A stretch of DNA of 64,000 nucleotides, from positions 124,001 to 188,000 of the forward strand of contig NZ_FMVM01000001.1 in NCBI RefSeq assembly GCF_900102085.1, written 5' to 3'. Shown one piece after another: positions 1 through 7,481 of this stretch. The notes beneath the pieces were generated by a model that did not search any database, was not told the origin of the DNA, and was given only the letters and a program-made list of their open reading frames with translations. Each line of letters starts with the position of its first letter. The stretch's first letter is position 1. The stretch comes from Paenibacillus polysaccharolyticus. Its GTDB lineage: Bacteria > Bacillota > Bacilli > Paenibacillales > Paenibacillaceae. The position numbers and the translations under genes were made by a program.

Positions 1-616
1 CGACCTCTCCTTTTAAAGCCTGAAGCAGATGATAGGTCCATATCCCATGTTTTAGATTTAAGCTACCATATGATTTTTCACCACGAGAACACGAGAAAAA
101 AGCCGCACGGTAGTTACTCGATCGGATAAATTCAATGAATTCATCATGTCGCATTCCTGCAATAAAATCACGTCCTAAATCTAGTCCCTCTATAAAAGAG
201 GAGCATGAATCTACAAAGAGTAAGCTCTTGTTACAGGGCGAATTTCGAAGAGGCTCCATCAACACTTTATTCAGCGATACAGATGTTTCCTTTAAATTCT
301 CAGGATGAGTATCCCATGCCGTAAACTTATTTTGACCATTATCAAAAAATCCGTGCCCTGCATAATAAAAAATAAAACGATCATCTTCTTGAAGCATTTG
401 TATTTCATATTTTAATTCATGTTCCAACCTTGTTTTTGTAACGTCAGTGTTAATCCATAATTTTATATTATCATCTGGCACACCCAAATACTCATTAAGC
501 CAGAACTTAAATGCCTTTGCATCATTTGTTGCATACTCTACCTTTTTAATACCAAATTGATATTCTTCAACTGCAATAATCACAGCATACGTGTTTTCAG
601 GTGAAACTACTTTCAT
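1..616 (-). CDS. Caspase-family (peptidase C14) protein, 3' part missing
   Basis: The first 205 residues are present; the gene leaves the window at position 1. The start is an ATG behind GGAGGCTTGAAC. The p20-like caspase fold is clear. The catalytic histidine sits in FYYAGHGFF (His88) and the cysteine in LLFVDSCSS (Cys138, preceded by Asp136). The segment after Ser175, with SRGEKSYG and then HGIWTYHLLQALKGE, matches the substrate-pocket end of bacterial caspase-like proteases. Such proteases often carry C-terminal sensor or effector domains and act in abortive anti-phage or programmed-death modules. What follows the protease domain here cannot be seen. It is the last visible gene of the island and is separated from DUF4062 upstream by a terminator, so it is probably transcribed on its own. 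Confidence 0.85.
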   Translation of the reverse strand, partial: MKVVSPENTYAVIIAVEEYQFGIKKVEYATNDAKAFKFWLNEYLGVPDDNIKLWINTDVTKTRLEHELKYEIQMLQEDDRFIFYYAGHGFFDNGQNKFTAWDTHPENLKETSVSLNKVLMEPLRNSPCNKSLLFVDSCSSFIEGLDLGRDFIAGMRHDEFIEFIRSSNYRAAFFSCSRGEKSYGSLNLKHGIWTYHLLQALKGEV

Positions 617-731
617 GTTCAAGCCTCCGTATTCTTAGGTTGTTTACACTTTTAAAAGATAAGGAAGTGTAGTCATCAGCCCATCTTATTTAGGCTATCG
701 TCAACTGGAAATATACTTATTTATTAAAGAT

Positions 732-745
732 GACTAATATTAGTC
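732..745. promoter_or_regulatory. 14-bp perfect palindrome upstream of the caspase gene
   Basis: GACTAATATTAGTC is a perfect inverted repeat about 115 bp before the caspase-like start codon, inside the 290-bp gap between that gene and the DUF4062 terminator. It could be an operator or simply a chance AT-rich palindrome. No convincing -35/-10 pair was found next to it. Confidence 0.25.
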
Positions 746-869
746 TATTCTCTATCTCTCCAATATAGTAAAGTGACGTTCCCCTAATGATTATAGGTAC
801 CACTATATTATATGTCAGTTGATATAAAGTCATTCAATTAAATATTTACTATGTTGATGTAGAAAACTT

Positions 870-905
870 AAAAGGTTCCTCCCTATTACTCGAGAGGAAT
901 CTTTT
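870..905 (-). terminator. Rho-independent terminator after the DUF4062 gene
   Basis: The 12-base arms AAAAGGTTCCTC and GAGGAATCTTTT, one wobble apart, flank a 12-base loop. The minus-strand product ends in a U-rich tract. It starts 3 bases beyond the DUF4062 stop codon and separates this gene from the caspase gene. Confidence 0.75.
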
Positions 906-907
906 GT

Positions 908-2239
908 TTAATTCACATTAACAGGAATCACTATTGTTGTAGGTTCAGCATATTCATTACAGATAATTGTAGCTATTATTTCAAAAGTTCCCTTCTTAAG
1001 TGGGATAATAACATATTCATCGTCAAATGAAGTTCTACGCGTATGAGTCAAAGAATTAAGCCTTAATGTAAGTTTTTGATTCGATAATTTTGACCATGTT
1101 TCAGTATTGAAACGAGCTGGTTTCAATAGAACATTGTAATTCTTATTATTATTAAATTCCAATAACGATGTTACATTATATCTTTTCATTAATGAAAGTG
1201 CATCATTACCATAAAGTGCGTTATTAGCCTTCTGCTCCATAGAAATCAGAGGGTTTTCAGGTAGTCCGGCTATACTTCTAGGCTCTCGATGCTCGTAGTC
1301 AATTTCTAAAATAAGAATTTCATTTGGAAACTCTATATCAACGTATATGTTATTAGCGAGACTTTTCCCGACGTTATGAACCGTAAAATTTAAATTCTGT
1401 TTATTTAGTTCAATATGTTTGCTTCTTCTAAGTTCTTTATTATATCGATCAACTGTCTCTGTATTTAAACCAATAAATGTATTGTATTCAATTATCTCAC
1501 TCTCAATTACGTAAGGCTTCAACCTGTTTTCTATTTCTTGCATATTAATGATTTTCACTTCATTGTTGAGAATAGGATTCTTAAGAGTAAAATTCAAAGA
1601 ATTAAAATTGTTAAGTAGTAATTTAATCTCAGGCAAATTAGAGTTAAGTTTTCTTAACCCCTCTAACTCCTCTCTCAATTTTCGATTCTCGGTGCTAAGA
1701 TTGAAAAGTTCCTGAACACTTTCCGAACTTAAGACTTTATCAGCCCGAACCCACCCAGTTCTCGGGTGATTCACCATAGTTTTAGGAAGAGATTTTGCGA
1801 TTTCAGCCGCCAGCTTATCCTCGGTATCCCAGTAAGAAACGAGCCTACCTGTTTGAACTTTATCAATAAACTTATCCAATTTTTCAACCAAAGATATATC
1901 ACGATCTCTTTCCTTTGGTGACGTTGGCATATCACGGTCTCTTACAAATGCAATAATAGGAATACCTTGTTCCTTTGCAAAATCGAATTCTTTTTCTGTG
2001 TAGCTTATCCCTTCATGACTCAATGAACCATAACGGTGTCCTACGATGAGCAGATAATAATCACTGTCTCTAATCGTCTTCTCAATAAACTTCCATTGCT
2101 CATCGTCATCTGAACCGAACATTTCCATTCCCACAGGAAAGTGATACAAGCTCAGTATGGTATCAAAAGTGGTTTTTCTCGCATTAACTAGGTCAGAGTA
2201 TGTAGAACTAATAAATACTTGATATTTTTTATCAATCAT
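908..2239 (-). CDS. DUF4062 domain protein (TIR/STIR-like nucleotide-signalling fold)
   Basis: 443 residues. I chose the ATG at 2239 because GGAGGAGC lies just before it; an in-frame TTG four codons upstream overlaps that ribosome site. Residues ~5-100 match DUF4062: KYQVFISSTYSDL, then a conserved D-D-E-Q segment, then YYLLIVGHRYGS and SYTEKEFDFA. This N-terminal fold is related to TIR/Toll-like domains and occurs in many predicted defence proteins. A short coiled-coil-like stretch follows near residues 185-205 (ENRKLREELEGLRKL). The remaining C-terminal ~230 residues look like a beta-rich sensor region that I do not recognise. It sits between a caspase-like gene and an unknown gene in the island but has its own terminator. 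A role as a sensor or effector in phage defence is inferred. Confidence 0.8.
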   Translation of the reverse strand: MIDKKYQVFISSTYSDLVNARKTTFDTILSLYHFPVGMEMFGSDDDEQWKFIEKTIRDSDYYLLIVGHRYGSLSHEGISYTEKEFDFAKEQGIPIIAFVRDRDMPTSPKERDRDISLVEKLDKFIDKVQTGRLVSYWDTEDKLAAEIAKSLPKTMVNHPRTGWVRADKVLSSESVQELFNLSTENRKLREELEGLRKLNSNLPEIKLLLNNFNSLNFTLKNPILNNEVKIINMQEIENRLKPYVIESEIIEYNTFIGLNTETVDRYNKELRRSKHIELNKQNLNFTVHNVGKSLANNIYVDIEFPNEILILEIDYEHREPRSIAGLPENPLISMEQKANNALYGNDALSLMKRYNVTSLLEFNNNKNYNVLLKPARFNTETWSKLSNQKLTLRLNSLTHTRRTSFDDEYVIIPLKKGTFEIIATIICNEYAEPTTIVIPVNVN

Positions 2240-2408
2240 ATGCTCCTCCAATTATTTGTAGTTGAATAAGCTAAGTTCTCTCATTCAATTGTTACAAAAT
2301 AAAATACGATTGTAAACATAAACGATGGCAAACGCGAATAATATGTTGTGACGGACTTCAATGTCTATAATGTATCCATTATTTTATTATGTAATAGATT
2401 TTAAACAT

Positions 2409-2445
2409 GAAAAAAGTGTAGCAGAATATTTCACTACACCTTTTT
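2409..2445 (-). terminator. Hairpin terminator overlapping the end of the 245-residue unknown gene
   Basis: GTGTAG (2416-2421) pairs with CTACAC (2434-2439), extended by flanking A/T pairs, and the minus-strand RNA ends in a run of U. The stop codon lies within the stem. Confidence 0.65.
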
Positions 2446-3171
2446 CATGTTTGAAATTGGAACCTTCGCTAACCCCTCTTCGACGTGTTTCTTTTGATTG
2501 ATTATCTGATCGCGTACAACTCTGTCACGTTTCATTTCTATACGCTGTTCACCGCAGGGGCTACAACCAGGAAGTGGATATTGGGGCAACTCTGGTGGAT
2601 CAGGAAACGGAAAACAAAGAGGTCCACCAGGGACAATTATCGCGTTTTTTTCACAGTAGTCCCAATTCTCAAAACTTTTCCTACACTTCTCTTCTTGTAT
2701 ACTCAATACGCGATTAGTACCATCCAGTACATACGTAAACATTTCTCTCACCATATCATCATGGTTATCATTAAAAGTAAATTTCGCTTCAGACATAGCA
2801 GTTGCTCTTAGAAACGTCAAAATAGTGAGTAAATCAAGTGCATCGCGTAAAATCGGAAATTCTGTAGCACTCTCGAATACGACTCGAATTTCTCCTATTG
2901 CCATATTAGCGTCATAAATAATTTTCTCAAGTAAATTCTTGTGCTCAGAGTCAGGTTTATAGTCCTTTAAGTTAAGAAACAAACCCAGATAAATCCCTTC
3001 AATTCTTTGTAAGCGCATTTGTTCTAGTTTTGCCGTTATGTCATTCGTCACTTGCTGAGCTGCATCGTAAATCGCTCTGATAATTGAATTAATAGCCTCT
3101 TTGTCATTTTGCGACTTTTCACGTTCCTTATAAGCATCCATAATTGCCGTGACGATCTCTACCCAGCCCAT
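2434..3171 (-). CDS. Hypothetical protein of the comEC island
   Basis: 245 residues, family not recognised. The ATG is preceded by AAAGGGGGC at good spacing. Residues 1-165 are charged and helical in pattern, with heptad-like leucines and isoleucines (for example IRAIYDAAQQVTNDI and ITAKLEQMRLQRIEGIYLG), so it is probably a soluble helical bundle. Residues ~178-206 are unusual: a proline-rich loop beginning VPGGPLCFPFPDPPELP and ending in PLPGCSPCG, with a CxxC pair. The tail (~207-245) is basic. No signal peptide or membrane segment is seen. It is flanked by its own terminator and lies between the DUF4062 gene and the zinc-finger protein. The island context suggests accessory function; I assign none. 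Confidence 0.55.
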   Translation of the reverse strand: MGWVEIVTAIMDAYKEREKSQNDKEAINSIIRAIYDAAQQVTNDITAKLEQMRLQRIEGIYLGLFLNLKDYKPDSEHKNLLEKIIYDANMAIGEIRVVFESATEFPILRDALDLLTILTFLRATAMSEAKFTFNDNHDDMVREMFTYVLDGTNRVLSIQEEKCRKSFENWDYCEKNAIIVPGGPLCFPFPDPPELPQYPLPGCSPCGEQRIEMKRDRVVRDQIINQKKHVEEGLAKVPISNMKKV

Positions 3172-3267
3172 TTTTAGCCCCCTTTGTTAAATAGTCTTTC
3201 CCGTCTCATTTCTTATGATTCAAGAAAAATACACTGGAAACACGTTAATATCCCAAAACAAACAAGC

Positions 3268-3297
3268 ATTCCCAACACCGGACTGGCTGGGAACGCT
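3268..3297 (-). terminator. Weak hairpin after the zinc-finger gene
   Basis: TTCCCA and TGGGAA arms flank an imperfect inner stem. On the minus strand it is followed by an interrupted U-rich stretch. It lies 18 bases beyond the HNH-like gene and probably ends that transcript. Confidence 0.4.
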
Positions 3298-3314
3298 TAT
3301 GGTGAATCTTCAAT

Positions 3315-4397
3315 TCATATTACCTTAAATGCTTCACTTAAAAAATTCGGAATGGAATCTCTTTTATTCAAATCATAGTATTCCTTTGCCGCTGTTAATG
3401 AATCTGCGAACGGACTATCAGCAATAGAAACAGGGATCGTTTTTGCTACATCTTTCAGGTTTTCATTGCCAATAATTTCTTGATTGATTCCTTTATAGAA
3501 ATAATAATCCTCGGAGTAAAGGAAAATAATGTAGTTAATGACCTTTAGTTTTTCTTCAGTCGAAAGTTTTCTAAATTGTTTAAAAAACTTTGAGTATCTA
3601 TTTTCACCATTTCTACAAAACATCATTATTATGCTATGGGTTTTAAGCGGAAAGACGCATATCTGGATATTTTTTATTACATATTCGCTTAAAGGATTGT
3701 AGATGTCATTAATAGTACCACCTTCAAGATCAGAAACTAGGGCAATATTATTCTGAAATGCAATCGGAACAACATAAGGAACGGAGTGAAAATAAGACAA
3801 ATAATAATTATTATCCCATTTTGATTGACATGCTTTTTTAGCATAACTAAACTCGTCAACGTATTCCTCTAAATCTAATGATCCCACTCCTTCCATTTGA
3901 CTTAACATTTGCAATTCGCCGAATTCTTTTGTCATATTTCTGTATATTTGAATTTCCAATTGTCTTTTACTAATACTTTTCAGGTAATTTTTCATTGCTA
4001 TTTGAGAAAGCATCTTGTCCGTCGGTTCTTGATAATAAGCCTCAGGATTTTCATAATCACTAAAAGCTGAACTATCACACTCTCTACAAATTATTTTAAA
4101 AGTACCAGCCTCACCTATTCCTTTTTCTTTATCTACCATAGGCATATCGACTAAATTACCAGAATGGTAAAACTTACCTTCTTCAGCTATGTTTTGAAGA
4201 CAGAACTGGGGAACCGAATGTGAATTACAGAAGCTGCTACAATCTTTTCCACAGATAAGACACTGAGAGTTCTTGGCATTAGCTCTACTAGCCTTGAGCA
4301 TGTTCCCCACTCTTTTGTTATATTCAACTTTGTTCTTATCATATAAGTTTTTCTCGTTTTGAGTTAACCCTAGTTTGAGCAAAGATACATTATCCAC
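3315..4397 (-). CDS. Zinc-finger/HNH-like protein
   Basis: 360 residues, starting at GTG (4397) behind GGGAGAG. Residues ~46-70 read CLICGKDCSSFCNSHSVPQF, and ICRECDSS follows about 30 residues later. A CxxC pair, a Ser-His-Ser-Val-Pro core and a second CxxC followed by an acidic/asparagine segment (DYENPEAY) is the layout of treble-clef HNH-type nucleases. The canonical second histidine is not obvious, so catalytic activity is uncertain. The C-terminal 200 residues are a mixed alpha/beta region of unknown family. It is the island gene nearest the comEC junction and is read away from it. A restriction-like or toxin role is possible but only inferred from the fold and the neighbours. Confidence 0.5.
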   Translation of the reverse strand: MDNVSLLKLGLTQNEKNLYDKNKVEYNKRVGNMLKASRANAKNSQCLICGKDCSSFCNSHSVPQFCLQNIAEEGKFYHSGNLVDMPMVDKEKGIGEAGTFKIICRECDSSAFSDYENPEAYYQEPTDKMLSQIAMKNYLKSISKRQLEIQIYRNMTKEFGELQMLSQMEGVGSLDLEEYVDEFSYAKKACQSKWDNNYYLSYFHSVPYVVPIAFQNNIALVSDLEGGTINDIYNPLSEYVIKNIQICVFPLKTHSIIMMFCRNGENRYSKFFKQFRKLSTEEKLKVINYIIFLYSEDYYFYKGINQEIIGNENLKDVAKTIPVSIADSPFADSLTAAKEYYDLNKRDSIPNFLSEAFKVI

Positions 4398-4623
4398 TAT
4401 TAATCTCTCCCAAAGGTGATTTCATTCGTCATTATCTATCAAGTCAATTATATCAGAATAATGCGTTCCCGTAATCTGCCCATATCAATCATAATTAGCT
4501 TCGCACATAAGATATATCAGTTAAAAAGTAATGTTTACTTATCAACAAATAAGGAATTTCAGATCGTTGTTTATCATTGAGTAAAGAAAAAACCTGATGT
4601 ATCAAGCTTTATCCTAGTGCTCA

Positions 4624-4660
4624 TTATCATTTCCTCTGCAAATTTTATCATTACATGTGA
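4624..4660 (-). repeat. Inner pair of terminal repeats (copies 1 and 2)
   Basis: Two direct copies lie 21 bp apart, TTATCATTTCCTCTGCA at 4624 and TTATCATTACATGTGA at 4645. They match the copies at 4798, 4852 and 4873. The inner pair is less conserved, as is common for end-distal TnsB sites. No gene lies in 4398-4858. Confidence 0.6.
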
Positions 4661-4683
4661 GAATCTTCATGACACCATGACCA

Positions 4684-4707
4684 TTATCATTATCATGGTA
4701 ATGATAA
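4684..4707. repeat. 24-bp near-perfect palindrome inside the element end
   Basis: TTATCATTATCA is followed at once by TGGTAATGATAA, which is its reverse complement apart from one base. Both arms contain the TTATCAT core of the terminal repeats, one in each orientation. It could be a head-to-head pair of half sites or a protein-binding palindrome. Confidence 0.5.
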
Positions 4708-4714
4708 GTAGCAA

Positions 4715-4735
4715 AAACGCCAAAATTCGGCGTTT
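4715..4735. terminator. Small hairpin AAACGCC...GGCGTTT
   Basis: Seven-base arms flank a 7-base loop, with A-tract and T-tract on the two sides, so it could stop transcription in either direction near the element end. It would shield the cargo from comEC transcription. Confidence 0.4.
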
Positions 4736-4797
4736 ATCAAAATGAATGGTGATAATGACTTCTCAGAAACAGGAACACTAGTTCGCGAATAAACGTT

Positions 4798-4813
4798 TTA
4801 TCATGTCATGTGG
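4798..4813 (-). repeat. Terminal repeat copy 3
   Basis: TTATCATGTCATGTGG matches the outer copies at 4852 and 4873 with a few changes in the middle. It stands alone, 54 bp from the next copy. Confidence 0.6.
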
Positions 4814-4851
4814 GAATCGCCCTTGATTTACAAGGCTTTGCGATGTTTATT

Positions 4852-4888
4852 TTATCATTTACTGTGGAGCTATTATCATTTCGTGTGG
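4852..4888 (-). repeat. Outer pair of terminal repeats (copies 4 and 5) next to the comEC junction
   Basis: TTATCATTTACTGTGG (4852) and TTATCATTTCGTGTGG (4873) are direct copies with a 21-bp period, the outermost ending about 10 bp from the junction. The element end then reads TGTGTAGG or TGTAGGTC on the minus strand. Adjacent ~20-bp sites followed by a short TGT terminus are typical of one end of Tn7-family elements. Confidence 0.65.
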
Positions 4889-5941
4889 TGACCTACACAT
4901 AGACATCATACCTGCCCGAATGACCGATGGAGAACCGCCCGAGAGCAGTACATATGCTGGGACGAGAACCAGCACAATCGTTAGAGCTGTCTCTCTTGTT
5001 AATCTCAGCCATGATAACAGCATGAGCAATGAAGCCACATACACTGCAACATGTGTACCCGAGATGGCGAGGATATGAGTTAATCCGAGCTGTGAGAATT
5101 GACCGTACGTACCTGGATCAATATCCTTCGCCATTCCGATGATCAGACCTTTCATGTAACCGGCATGCGGTTCAGGAAACAACCGATCTACCGCCGAACC
5201 GAGCAGTAGTCTTGCCGAATCTGTCCACCGTAAGATGTTTATTTTCCCCAGCCCTTCAGGAGACGAAGCATGAACCGAACTGGCCCCCTTCACTTTGACC
5301 ATCCAATGGATATACTGCGTCCTTAGATAGCTACGATAGTCAAATCCTCCAAAATTTCTGGCTTCACCAGGAAGAACTATCGAGCCTGACAGTTTCAGCT
5401 TATCCCCTCGCTTCCAAGATGCTGCTGTATGCTGTTCCTGCTCTTCCATTAATCGGACTTGTACAATGACTCTTTCATTCATTTTGTCCGAAGTCGCTTG
5501 TGACTTTAGTGATTGCAAGGAAGGATCTGGCGAAGAATCTTGATTCTTGACTTCCTTATCTGTCTCTTCATACAGCCTAAGAGAAGAAATCTGCATCTCA
5601 AAACCTGCCCGATCCCCATCAACCTGCACACCCGATACAAGTTCCCCTTCAACTTGAACATCTAACCCATCAATTACGTCAGTAGATCGATGTAAATATG
5701 CTGGCAATGTACTATAATTACGAAAATCATTCCACTCCCACTGTATTAAACCACCTGCAAAAGCAATAACTAAAAGAAGAATCGACCACCCACGAATATT
5801 CATGAAACGAAGTAAGAGTGGAAGACATGCCATCGCCCCGACTACTCCCCAAAATAAAGTCCATCCCCCCGTTAATAAACACGCCATGCCACTACCGCAC
5901 AACCAAAAGATCGTAAAGCGAAGCAATGGTCTGCCTTTCAT
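4859..5941 (-). pseudogene. comEC: comEC, DNA-uptake channel gene truncated by the island
   Basis: ComEC forms the membrane channel for transforming DNA and is usually about 750-850 residues. Only the N-terminal half is left. After the start (ATG 5941, behind AGAAGGGAGAGG) come hydrophobic N-terminal segments, the OB-like extracellular region, and the beginning of the competence domain with GLTHILAISGTHVAVYVASL and VLLSGGSPSVIRAGMMSM. After that Met, homology stops at ~4900 and a foreign tail of about a dozen codons runs to a TAA at 4859 inside the element. The rest of the channel and the C-terminal metallo-beta-lactamase-like domain are missing, so natural transformation should be abolished. 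A TTG at 5971 is an alternative start. The 3' half may persist beyond the left edge. Confidence 0.85.
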
Positions 5942-5984
5942 TCTGTCCCTCTCCCTTCTGCTCATCTCCAAGGCAATAAATACA

Positions 5985-6022
5985 CAAAAAACCCCCGAAG
6001 CCCATTCAGGCTAGCCGGAGGT
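5985..6022 (-). terminator. Terminator between comEB and comEC
   Basis: On the minus strand CCTCCGGCTAGCC pairs with GGCTTCGGGGG and is followed by TTTTTT. It lies between the comEB stop and the comEC start, so comEC may depend on read-through or its own promoter. Confidence 0.7.
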
Positions 6023-6130
6023 TCTTCCCCATACGGATGAAACTAATTAATATTGAAAATAAAAGATATCCCAGGTGTCATCTGTTCTGACATGATCTGA
6101 ATCATTTAACCTGTTCTATATAAGTTCTTG

Positions 6131-6652
6131 CTAATTGCTTACGGTCATCATCGTCTCCCGTGGAGGCTGATAATTCTCCAGTCTACGGAACGAAATGCCT
6201 TTCTGATGCATCATATTTTTCACTTTACTCGTATCTTTGGGATATGAGCGATGAAATACAATCTCCGTAACACCACTGTTCGCCAGCATGTTGGCACATG
6301 TCCAGCAAGGCTCATCGGTTACATATACAGAGGAACCTTCGCGGTCAATCCGATCCGTGAATAAAAGCAAATTCTGCTCCGCATGGATGGTACGAATACA
6401 GCGTTGCTTTTTAACCATTTCTTCCTGCCCGTCCGTGACTACAAGTTCATATTCTTCCGATATCATGCAGCCTGCCTCAGAGCAATCCGCCACTCCCATC
6501 GGTGCTCCGTTATAGGCAGTACCCAGCAACTTTTTCCCTTGAACCAGCACAGCTCCTACGTGCCGGCGCGGACAACGGGAACGTGTCGATACCATATAAG
6601 CAATGTCCATAAAATACGTATCCCAGTCCTTGCGAAGCTCTGTTGCACTCAT
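6131..6652 (-). CDS. comEB: ComEB, dCMP deaminase family protein
   Basis: 173 residues with the cytidine/deoxycytidylate deaminase zinc site: TIHAEQNLLL supplies the His and catalytic Glu, and PCWTCANML supplies the two Cys ligands. The N-terminus WDTYFMDIAYMVSTRSRC and AVLVQGKKLLGTAYNGAP are typical of bacterial dCMP deaminases, which make dUMP for dTTP synthesis. In Bacilli comEB lies between comEA and comEC and is dispensable for transformation. The ATG is preceded by GAGAGGAG. The gap to comEA is 47 bp, so the two are probably cotranscribed. The gene is intact although comEC downstream is broken. Confidence 0.93.
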   Translation of the reverse strand: MSATELRKDWDTYFMDIAYMVSTRSRCPRRHVGAVLVQGKKLLGTAYNGAPMGVADCSEAGCMISEEYELVVTDGQEEMVKKQRCIRTIHAEQNLLLFTDRIDREGSSVYVTDEPCWTCANMLANSGVTEIVFHRSYPKDTSKVKNMMHQKGISFRRLENYQPPRETMMTVSN

Positions 6653-6699
6653 GCCGTTTTCTCCTCTCGCCTTGAACCTATTACTATTATGCTGAACTT

Positions 6700-7296
6700 T
6701 TAACGAATCTGTACATAGGGAGCCATCTTCTCCAGCATCTTCATGCCTATGCCCTTCACCTTGGTAAGATCGCTAACTTTGGCAAAAGGACCATGCGCAT
6801 TGCGATATTCTACAATGGCCTGAGCTTTCTTCTGTCCAATCCCCGGAAGCTCCGTGAGTTTGTTGATAGGTGCCGTATTCACATCGATCTTGCCGTGATC
6901 TGCCGTCTCACTGGTTGTTTCGTCAGCTGGTTGAGATGTTGCTTCTGCTTCAGATACAGATGAACGGCTTTCATTCACCTGGGCCTGTGGTTGAGCTGGT
7001 GAATTGCCTGACACAGCAGGAGCAACATTAGGCTCCCGAACCTTCGACTCCTGTGCTGGAGCTGCGTCGTCCAATTGCCTACCGCTCACCCCATCTTTAG
7101 GCGCAGCATCAGCTACATTCTCGGGAACCAAAGCAGCCGACTGTATCGCAGAAGAATTCTGCTCACTTGTCGGCTGATTGGAGCCGAGCTGCATCGGTTC
7201 CCAGCCGCTAGGTGGCTGTTCACTTTTGCCCGACCATAATATTAGTACACATCCAACCACTGCTGCAGCAATGGACAACGCTTTGTTCCATCTCAT
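6700..7296 (-). CDS. comEA: ComEA, helix-hairpin-helix DNA receptor
   Basis: About 198 residues. ComEA binds double-stranded DNA at the cell surface during transformation. An N-terminal membrane anchor (residues ~5-25, ALSIAAAVVGCVLILW) is followed by a long low-complexity linker rich in Ala, Ser, Pro and Gln. At the C-terminus comes a tandem helix-hairpin-helix: KIDVNTAPINKLTELPGIG, then YRNAHGPFAKVSDLTKVKGIG. The SLBB-like region seen in some ComEA proteins is absent and the linker is unusually long. I chose ATG 7296 (GAGGGAG about 10 bases upstream) over GTG 7305, which is too close to that site. It is divergent from comER. Confidence 0.9.
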   Translation of the reverse strand: MRWNKALSIAAAVVGCVLILWSGKSEQPPSGWEPMQLGSNQPTSEQNSSAIQSAALVPENVADAAPKDGVSGRQLDDAAPAQESKVREPNVAPAVSGNSPAQPQAQVNESRSSVSEAEATSQPADETTSETADHGKIDVNTAPINKLTELPGIGQKKAQAIVEYRNAHGPFAKVSDLTKVKGIGMKMLEKMAPYVQIR

Positions 7297-7481
7297 CTTC
7301 CGCACACTCCCTCATATTCAAAATAGAGATCATTTCGAACACGGGCGGTGCTTCCGAACCGTTTCATACTTTCACTTATCTAAAATACATATTTTCATGT
7401 CATGTGGACCAGACCCTGATGCATACAATAGAGGGAAGAAACTGCGCCATTACCGTAAAGCATGAAAGGAGGCCTAAACCA

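Larger units (their letters stand above)
1..4899. mobile_element. Right end of a Tn7-like transposon or island inserted in comEC
   Basis: Seen: the comEC reading frame is homologous to the family up to position ~4900 and then runs into unrelated AT-rich sequence and a stop. From there leftwards all genes are accessory and visibly AT-richer than the flank. Close to the junction lie five directly repeated copies of a TTATCAT-nnnn-TGTGG-like motif, and the junction reads TGTGTAGG outward-in (a 5'-TGT terminus on the minus strand). Known: Tn7-family ends start with TGT and carry several ~20-bp TnsB sites, and their cargo is rich in defence genes. Inference: this is the right end of such an element. 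Its transposase genes, other end and target duplication lie left of the window. A tyrosine-recombinase island is the main alternative. Confidence 0.6.

Noticed and set aside
4398-4858. Phage attachment-site interpretation of the comEC junction
   Set aside because: No integrase or phage gene is visible, and an array of phased terminal repeats fits a transposase better than a single att core. It stays possible because the other end is not in the window.
7306-7481. ComK box between comEA and comER
   Set aside because: I looked for AAAA-N5-TTTT pairs in the divergent promoter region and saw no convincing two-box arrangement.
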